A stretch of DNA of 64,000 bases, from assembly GCA_948567375.1 (NCBI GenBank), contig OX419757.1, forward strand, positions 76,515,836-76,579,835. Reading direction: 5' to 3'. The notes under the pieces were generated by a model. That model did not search any database and had not been told where the DNA came from. It was given only the letters and a program-made list of their open reading frames with translations. Every line of letters starts with the position of its first letter. The stretch's first letter is position 1. The translations under genes were made by a program, and so were the position numbers. The DNA is from Lunularia cruciata (Eukaryota > Streptophyta > Marchantiopsida > Lunulariales > Lunulariaceae). Below are positions 57,482 through 64,000 of the stretch, piece after piece.

Positions 57482-57656
57482 ATTGCCCCCCTAGCTGGTG
57501 GTTAGGTCCCTCTAACTCCAGATAGCCATCTACTCTAAGTATATGGTATACCCTCTAATGGGCAAAAATCAGTGGGCCGGGTGCTATGGAGCCCCATCGT
57601 TAGTCGCTTGTCTGCAATCTATACCATATAAAGAATGAACTAGCTATAGGTCAAGT

Positions 57657-57791
57657 ACATCTAGGACATAACCATTGTCCCTGAGGAACCACCGTGAGGG
57701 GAAGAGTCATACATGCCATATGCCATCCTCTCGAACAGCTATCACACACTAACATAGTAGCAGCTCCACCAAAAGAGCCACATAACATACA
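57657..57791 (-). pseudogene. PHD finger at the C-terminus of element A pol (A2-left)
   Basis: At the end of the pol frame lies a complete C4HC3 zinc finger: CMLC, then LVCDSC, then SRGWHMAC, then WLCPRC followed by one Thr and a stop. Spacing is C-x2-C-x11-C-x2-C-x4-H-x2-C-x14-C-x2-C, with the conserved Trp two residues before the seventh Cys. PHD fingers read the histone H3 tail (Lys4 unmodified or methylated). It follows the integrase GPF-like module in the same frame (57651-57944), the place where chromoviruses carry a chromodomain, so a targeting role is likely by analogy. The domain looks intact here; its gene is broken upstream by a frameshift. Confidence 0.85.
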
Positions 57792-57944
57792 CCTCAAGCC
57801 TGCACGTACAAGTGCCAAGCTTGGGTCCATAGTACCATCAATGTTTGGGAGGTGGCATGGCGCACAATTGCGCACATGATCCTTCCAAACAACACCATCA
57901 TGTCCTTCTAACACAAGGACTCCAGATGGCAAAACCTCGTGCAC

Positions 57945-58208
57945 TCTTAAGATAGTGCGGCATGTAGAAACATCAAGAGTCGTCAGTGCTGTCTGCTGTA
58001 GATATACATAGTCGCCTGGATGAAATTGACGGATTGAGGGTCTATAACCTCCTCCTCAAATGGTAGCATAGCGTAAAGTATCTCTATGCTGAGCAATTGC
58101 CAAGTTCTCAAAGGCCATCGGCATCACTCTCCAAAAGATCTCTGCCCGCTAAGAACATGCGCTCATCCATACATTGAGGTCATCCAAGTCCAAAACTATA
58201 GTAGCATC
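57945..58208 (-). pseudogene. A2-left integrase C-terminal module
   Basis: Same frame as the PHD finger. After the stop ending the core ORF the reading gives ...RPSIRQFHPGDYVYLQQT...TILRVHEVLPSGVLVLEG, the shape of the small beta-barrel (GPY/F-like) domain of gypsy integrases. Several stops interrupt it. Confidence 0.6.
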
Positions 58209-58817
58209 TCAACGAATGGCTGTAGGTAAATCTAGATCTCTTCCATAGAGTAGAAAGTATGGAGAGAAGGATGCTAAGGAGGCTTGCCGGCTGAACCGAT
58301 AGCCCATGGCCAACCAAGGTAATTGGAGATCCCAATCTCCCAAGTGGTCTCTCTGCAAGCCATACTTTTGCAATCCTCTCTTCACCGTCTCAACCACTCT
58401 CTCTACTAAGCCATCTGCCTCAGGGTGATCTCGGGATGTAGTACGATGATCAATCAAAGCCTTGTCACACAAGACCTGAAACTCTCCCAAGAACTCTGTA
58501 CCGTGATCAGTCAAAACGTCAGCTGGTGCACCAAAATGACTAAGAACTCGATCCAGGAACGAGTAAGCTGTCCCTTCACTAGACTTGTCAGGAAGTGCCA
58601 CCAACTCAATCCACTTGGAGAAGTGCTCCACCATCACCAAAACATACCGATGATGTCTCACAGTCAGCGGTAAAGGTCCGGCAAAGTCCAAACTCCAACG
58701 GTAACCCAATCCCATGATAGGTAATGGGTGTAATTGTGGCGTAGGAGCATTGAATGATGCTCTAACTCGGTCACAAACCACACATTTGGCAACAAACTGA
58801 TGTACCTTGGTCTGCAT
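58209..58817 (-). pseudogene. A2-left integrase core
   Basis: A 202-codon open stretch with the second half of the zinc domain (CVVCDRV) and the full DDE core: SLDFAGPL, DVLTDHGTEFLGEF and HPEADGLVERVVET, followed by YRFSRQASLASFSPYFLLYGRDLDLP, the usual end of the gypsy integrase core. It is cut from RNase H by a 1-base deletion near 58867 and ends at a stop where A1 has Arg or His codons. Confidence 0.88.
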
Positions 58818-59654
58818 ACCACGCCACCAATAATGACTCTAGAGTAAGCTATACATACGCTTAACTCCAAATGTCCTAGCTCCTCGTGAGCATGACGGAC
58901 CAACTGTGGTCTCTGTGATGGAAGTGGTACTACTTGCACTCTACCATCCTCCCATACACGCAAAAGGTGTCTACCTTCCAATCTGAACCGTCTGGCTTGC
59001 TGAAGAACACGGTCTCTCTCCTTGGCCCCAACTGTGCCACCCACAACACCAATGTAAAGATAGTCCATCACTAAGACATCATCATGAATGTCTCGTTGAA
59101 CTGTACCAATATCTTCACTCTCTGGATCTGTGACATCAATAACTCCTCCTGTATGCGCTGAGAGAGATACCACCAAAGCCTCAGAAAATATACACAAAAA
59201 GGCAGATGCATGCCAACTTGGCACCATCTCCTCATCTGTCTCACCATGCCAACATGCTCCGGTCTGATCCTGCTGGCTGGGACATGGGTTTCTACTCAAC
59301 CCATCTGCATCACGGTTCACCACTCTAGGTCTGTGAACAACCATGAAATCATACTCCTGTAAAATTAGAGCCCATCGTGTAAGCTCCCTTGAAAGCTTGT
59401 CGGACTCCATCAACCACTTCAGCGGCTGATGATCAGTGATGAGAGTGAAGGGGTTACCAAATAGGTAACATCGGAAATGTGCTACAGCCCAAACTGCTGC
59501 CAAGCACTCTCCCTCATATGAACTATACTTTGCCTCCGCTGAATTGTTGGAGCGACTAGCATAGACCACCACAAACTCCTTCCCCTCATCATCATGCTGG
59601 GTGAGCACCGCTCCAAGCCCCAACATACTCGAATCAGTATGAACCTGAAATGGT
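58664..59654 (-). pseudogene. A2-left RNase H and integrase zinc region
   Basis: The open stretch 58664-59626 begins MLGLGAVLTQHDDEGKEF and holds YASR, YEGECLAAVWAV, TDHQPLKWLM and NRDADGLSRNP (RNase H), then a spacer and QLVRHAHEELGH, the His part of the integrase zinc domain. The frame is lost near 58867 through a missing A in a run of A's. It is truncated at 59654 by the insertion of A2-right. Confidence 0.85.
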
Positions 59655-61017
59655 TGTCACGCCATTTCTAGTTCTGCATCTAGATGCTCGGACACTGGAG
59701 TTCCAGTGATGGTAGTTAGAGTTATTCTAGCAGTTTCTCAGGGACTACTTTCTGACGGTTAGATTTCATGTTCGGGGTACTGACTTCACGGTGGGGCCCA
59801 CCGTCACTTTGCACCGTTTGCACCGTCGAGTGTGCCGTCAGCGGGACCGTTAGGGTTTCAGGGCTAGCTCGAGTCCAGGGGGTATAGTTTCGAAGTGAGC
59901 TCTAGAGAGCTCACTTCTCTGATGTTGAGCCTTCGAGTTCCTGGCTATGGTGGACAGAGGCCGGCGAGCGTCACCTGGATTCTCTATGCTTGAGTGGGTG
60001 TGGCTTGACTGTAATCAGTGCCCAGTTGTTGGCAGTTTATAGAGTGATAGATCAAGTACTGATCTGAGTTGAGTTGAGTTGAATTGTTAAGCAATCTGAT
60101 TACATCAGAGAAGTGAAGTCAGGGGGAAATCGGGTGCAGGAACGTTGAGTGTTGGTGGTATCTCCAAGCTCGGTGGATCGTGGTAGCTCGATTCAGGTTC
60201 TGTGTTTCCCTAGTGTGCAAAAGCTCGTGTAGTTGATGCAAATTTGGCAGTTAGGCGGACGGTGTGCGGAAGCGCTGGCCAAATTTTGAGCAAAGAAGGA
60301 GCAATTTTCGAGCAGTGTTGTGATTTTGAGCTCAAGAGGTGAAGGCAGGACCAATTTGCTGCGAGTTGGGCTCAGAAAGTGAAATTGAAGGTGGAGTTGG
60401 AAAGCTCTTCTCATGAAATTGTGATTTGGAAAAACCCGTTTTGTCAATTTGGCTCGAGTGGAAAGTTAGCGGGGGATTTGGCGGACATCCATCTTTAGGG
60501 TTTACGTCAGATTTTACGTCAGATTTTGGGCCAGAATTGGAGGAGTTTCGCTGTTTGGCCAGATTTGGAGAAGTTTCGCTAGTTTGGAGGAGTTTCGCAG
60601 ATTTGGAGAAGTTTCGCCAATTTTGGAGGAGGTTCGAAGTGGCAACAAGAAAGGCCTCATTTGGCGTTTCGAGGCTTCAAGGCATAGGGCTGTGGGCTAT
60701 GAGAGGCTACGAAGGCCTAGAAGGGCCAGCAAGCCAGCTTGCTGGCGTGAGGCTAGCTAGTTTAGTGTAGATCTTGGTCATTGGTTGGCAAAATCTGCCT
60801 TTCTTGCTAGATTGTGCGCAACAGGGTTTGACCCCTAGATCTCTTGTTCCTAGACTGGTGCCCTAGCCAACTGGTCCACCCTCACTTGTTGTCATAGTGA
60901 CTGTGCCACTATTATCTATACACATGTAGCTTTGGCTAGGAGAGGCAGTTTGATCCCATTCTTGGTGATCCTGGTAGCTTAGGACTTAGATACGAACTAC
61001 TCTTATGTCAAATGCCA
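59655..61017 (+). repeat. 5' LTR of A2-right (about 1.36 kb)
   Basis: From TGTCACGCCATTTC to ...AATGCCA, two bases before the PBS. Matches A1 15408-16750 inverted. It contains the TTTGGAGAAGTTTCGC tandem repeat at about 60535-60640 and the tRNA-like segment at about 60827-60884 on the minus strand. Confidence 0.8.
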
Positions 61018-61019
61018 AA

Positions 61020-61039
61020 TGGTGGCAGAGTCAGTCCCA
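61020..61039 (+). other. Primer binding site of A2-right
   Basis: TGGTGGCAGAGTCAGTCCCA, the same initiator-Met-like site as in A1 with one change at the last base. Confidence 0.6.
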
Positions 61040-61382
61040 TGTTGTGTTATGAGATGGAGGGTTTTCGTTTAGATTTCTTGTGATTGGATCCCCTCCATTC
61101 TCTGCTTCCTGTTTGTGCACCACGTTTGTGTGAGGTGCATTGACTTTTGAGCGTTGGTGCTCTGGTGTGCTCTCGGTGGTGAGGCTGGAGTGATGACCAG
61201 TCAGACTACCTTTGTTTCTCTCCGGTGAGGCAGGAAGTGATGACCTGCAGACCGTGAGAGTGCGTGTTATGATGGCAGGTTACAGGTTGCCCTTCCCCTA
61301 GTGTAGTTATCTCGGTTAGAGTTACATTAGTGGGTGGTGTCTAGTTGGTGTTGGCACTTGGTGGGGCACTTGCAGTTACGAC

Positions 61383-62527
61383 TTGCGGTTGCAGTTGGTG
61401 GTTCGGGTTTGTTGGTGTGGTTACTTTGTCACGACGGAGTTCTTTGGAGATTCCAGAGGAGTTAGCCCTGCAGTACGCAGTGGGTTTACTCGGAGTGGTG
61501 CTCGGTATCAGCCTGTATCTCAGGTCCCAGTGAGGGAGGAGATTGACTCTGAGTTGGAGTTCGACACAGGAGCTGATTCAGTTGAGAGTGCACTTGGTGT
61601 GTCCGCACCGTTGTTGTGGGACATGGACAAGATTTATGGGGCCTCCAAAGACCCTAGGCGTTACTCTGGTACAGTGGGTACCATTGAGTTGGATGACTTC
61701 ATCCAGGAGTTTGATAGTTGGTGTGATCTGCAACAGATGCGGAACCCGACTTTGTTCACACCCTTCATGGCATGGAAGGGGTTGTTTCAGCACTTGGAGG
61801 GTCTGCCAATGGACGACTACCATGAGTTCAGGAGAGCTCATTTGGAGGAGATTGAGTTATGGAGACAGTATTGGTCTCCACACTATGTCTCCATCACTTC
61901 AGGCTCGGTGGCCAGGAGTAGATCGGCTGTACCTACGAGTTCTAGCTCGAGTAGTGTTGGTGGAGCTAGTGGAGGTGCACTAGCTGGAGATAGTGCTACT
62001 ACGAGTGGAGGTACCGCTGCAGGAGGTGGTGTGGTACCGGGGTTTAACCCCATGGTTGAGTTCTTCCTATGTTTGAGGCAGAACTACCAGGGAGTGCGGA
62101 CTGACAAGCTGAGGAGCTTGCAGGAGTTCCAGCGGAAGGCTGGAGAGAGCCTACGCGAGGCATATACTCGCATGAGGCGGCTGATCAGTTTCACTCAGGG
62201 AGTTTCTGAGGCCCAGGCAGTCCAGTTTTGGTATGGGATATTGGACAGGGAGTTGCGACGAAGAGTTCGTGATGCTACGTTGAGTTCGTGATGCTACGTT
62301 GTTGCAGGCTACTTCACCCACTTTGGCAGTAGTCTTTGGTTTGGCTGAGCGTATTGAGCTCAACATGGTGGAGGAGAGAGTGGTGACAGCTGGATTTGGT
62401 AGAGAGACCTCATCCACGGTTGTGACTTCTTCTAGAGTGCAGCAGAGTGCACCACGCCCAATTGGTTTTCGAGGACAAGGTGGACAGCCCAGATCCTATG
62501 GAGCGAGTGGAGGGCCTAGTGGAGTTA
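61383..62527 (+). pseudogene. A2-right gag, frameshifted by a 19-bp duplication
   Basis: An open 302-codon stretch (61383-62291) covers the N-terminal region, the acidic EEIDSELEFDTGADS segment, LDDFIQEFDSWCDLQQ, the Ser/Gly low-complexity run and the gag core (EFFLCLRQNYQGVRTDKL, FQRKAGESLREAYTRM, WYGILDRELRRRVRD). At 62263-62300 a 19-bp segment (AGTTCGTGATGCTACGTTG) is repeated in tandem, shifting the frame so that it ends in DATLSS. The continuation is readable in another frame (62299 on: LAVVFGLAERIELNMVEERVV) until the B2 insertion. A1 shows the single, unduplicated form. Confidence 0.85.
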
Positions 62528-62531
62528 GACC

Positions 62532-63223
62532 TGTAACACCCATTTGTGCATGTGTGTGGTATTGTGATATTTAGCTTGGTATTACAAGTACTTAAGAGAT
62601 ATTATTTATATAGAGATAAAGGATGGTTCTATATTAGTCATGGTTAGCTAAAGTTAGTCATAGCTAAGATAGATGGGACCTTACTTTAGAGGAAGTAGAA
62701 AAGATGAGCACCACTATTTTGGATTTTAGTGTGTTGACTTGGTATTATTCCTAGGTGTTTGGCTTTGGGGAAAGAGTTGAGAACTCTTGGGCCCGCAAGC
62801 CTTTTTGTTTTGGATTCTTCTTTAGTCCAAGGATAGCCCATGTGAAGGAATCCTTGCTTTAGTGGTTGGGTCAAGATAAGACCACATGCTTAGGGGAATA
62901 TGCCCATGTGAATGGATATTCCTTTCTACTTTTTGACTTTACTTGACTTTTAGTCTAGTAACTTGAGTTACTACGGTAATTAGTAACTTTGGTACGTAAC
63001 TATTTCACAAGTATATAAACAAGGAGTGAGGAGGTACTCATCATCCTTTCATTTGCAACTATCTCTCTCTCATTGAGTTCTCTAGTGAGCAATGTCTTGA
63101 GTCTTGGAGTGTTAGCCTTGGAGGAGTATGATGGAGTTGGGGTTCCTTGCCTTCTTAGTCCATGGTGCGCTACCATAATAGCCATCAGAGGTTCATCCTG
63201 AGTGAGAGACATGCCGGCTCACA
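62532..63223 (+). repeat. 5' LTR of B2
   Basis: TGTAACACC at the start and GGCTCACA at the end, with the 13-bp ACCACATGCTTAG segment that B1 lacks. TATA box at 63012-63019. Confidence 0.93.
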
Positions 63224-63227
63224 TTTT

Positions 63228-63244
63228 TGGTTCCGTTGCCGGGA
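63228..63244 (+). other. Primer binding site of B2
   Basis: TGGTTCCGTTGCCGGGA, one base closer to the tRNA-Asp type site than that of B1. Confidence 0.65.
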
Positions 63245-63264
63245 CCTCTCTAGAAGGCAAGATA

Positions 63265-63459
63265 ATGTTCCGCGTCCAATTCTACATTAGGCAGAAGGAG
63301 GCTATGAGAGCTCACTTGGAGAGAACATTAGGAGAGGAGAGGGCTGAACTTATGTTAGAGAACCAAGATCCATTTGTATACCCTGTAGTTCATTATGATG
63401 TCTTTGAGGTGATTTTTGTACATCTTGTACACATGAGAGGAATTGGAGAGATTGTGTGA
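63265..63459 (+). CDS. B2 leader ORF a, small, unknown
   Basis: Same 64-codon ORF as at 3248-3442 in B1, with the same start and end. Its retention in two copies is only weak evidence for coding, because the copies are young and the surrounding leader is equally similar. Confidence 0.3.
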   Translation: MFRVQFYIRQKEAMRAHLERTLGEERAELMLENQDPFVYPVVHYDVFEVIFVHLVHMRGIGEIV

Positions 63460-64000
63460 GGTGGATTGCAGATTTTGGGGATTAAGGTGATTTTGGGCAA
63501 AATCTCAAGTTTGAGATCTGGACTCGAGATTTCTACACATGATAGCTTGGGTTATCTTCCAGTTAGCACACTTGAAATTATTGAGAGAGCTTCTATGCGC
63601 ACTGGGCTAGAATTTTTGAAAGTTGATAGGGTAAAGTGCTCCCGCAACTGCATGCTCTCTGGAAAATTGTACAGAGTCTGCCATTTCTTCAATTTTCAGT
63701 GAATTGTCTTGAAAATTTCCAAGAAAATTCAGTGCATTGTATACTACCTGCTGCCACAAAAAGTAGAGAGAGATCGTTTTTGCGCAGGGCGTTATGAGTT
63801 TTTGAAGTGAGGGGGGTGGTTTTCAGACCAAATCTGAAATATGGGTGCTGAATAGAAAGGTGTCTAGGCCAAATGGCTCGATGAAAAGATCTAAAATTTT
63901 GCAGGGAGGGACGCCCTAGAGTTGTGATCAAGTGTGGAAAATTTCAGAGGACTGTGACATACTGGTTGAGAGATTTGAGTGACATTGTGAGGAAGGGTCA

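Larger units (their letters stand above)
56811..59654 (-). mobile_element. Element A, copy A2-left (3' half)
   Basis: Minus-strand 3' half of element A: RNase H, integrase, GPF-like module, PHD finger, purine tract and terminal LTR-like repeats. It is cut at 59654 inside RNase H, where an LTR of another A copy on the opposite strand begins at its very first base. The rest of A2-left should lie beyond the window. Apart from a 1-base deletion near 58867 the coding part is better kept than in A1. Confidence 0.85.
59655..62531 (+). mobile_element. Element A, copy A2-right (5' part), cut by B2
   Basis: Plus-strand element A with 5' LTR, PBS and gag, inserted in A2-left and interrupted by B2 at 62531, within the gag C-terminus before the zinc knuckles. 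Its remainder should follow B2 outside the window. It is closely similar to A1 in LTR and gag. Confidence 0.85.
62532..64000 (+). mobile_element. Element B, copy B2 (5' end; continues beyond window)
   Basis: A 692-bp 5' LTR (62532-63223), PBS at 63228 and the start of the leader, nearly the same as B1. The gag-pol gene lies outside. The left flank is GACC (62528-62531); the matching duplication cannot be checked here. Confidence 0.92.

Noticed and set aside
57357-57484. The repeated CTACACAACATACATCGC segments as a CRISPR-like array
   Set aside because: Only two or three short repeats, no spacer structure, within the end of a plant retrotransposon.

Overview
This window is nuclear DNA of a land plant. 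It carries an eight-exon gene with GT-AG introns for a plant-specific bHLH transcription factor of the LRL (LOTUS JAPONICUS ROOTHAIRLESS1-LIKE, subfamily XI) type. That gene is embedded in Ty3/gypsy, Ty1/copia and non-LTR retrotransposons. The species cannot be fixed from sequence alone. A DNMT3-like enzyme inside a retroelement, and a non-LTR element with an apparent restriction-like nuclease tail, would suit an early-diverging lineage (bryophyte, lycophyte or fern), but that is inference.

Layout, left to right. Positions 1-19203 are a stack of nested retrotransposons. Element B (copy B1, 2528-10329, + strand) is a complete gypsy element with matching 679-bp LTRs and an unbroken 1608-codon gag-pol gene. 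It sits inside the reverse transcriptase of element A (copy A1, 1-2527 and 10330-16750, - strand). A1 sits in the gag of element C (16751-18192, - strand). The C LTR abuts a chromovirus remnant D (18193-19203, + strand). D in turn abuts the decayed element A copy A3 (19204 to about 25.1 kb, + strand), which holds a solo B LTR (B3, 21734-22425). From about 25.7 to 43.9 kb the DNA looks single copy and holds the bHLH gene (30857-35511). A decayed non-LTR retrotransposon and several of its tails occupy 39.0-49.3 kb, mainly 44.2-49.3 kb. A decayed copia element lies at 49816-53541. Unclassified repeat-like DNA fills 53.5-56.8 kb. At the right edge, element A copy A2-left (- strand, 56811-59654) is interrupted by another A copy in the opposite orientation (A2-right, from 59655), which is interrupted by element B2 (from 62532).

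The most unusual content is element A. Its polyprotein runs gag with two zinc knuckles, a DSGA aspartic protease, a C5 cytosine DNA methyltransferase domain with motif order and C-terminal signature like DNMT3/DRM enzymes, reverse transcriptase, RNase H, integrase, and a complete C4HC3 PHD finger where chromoviruses carry a chromodomain. A writer of DNA methylation and a probable histone-tail reader therefore seem to travel in one retrotransposon. All copies seen here are broken, but the motifs can be aligned between copies. A second notable signal is an array of heat-shock-element-like repeats upstream of a TATA box in the LTR of element C.
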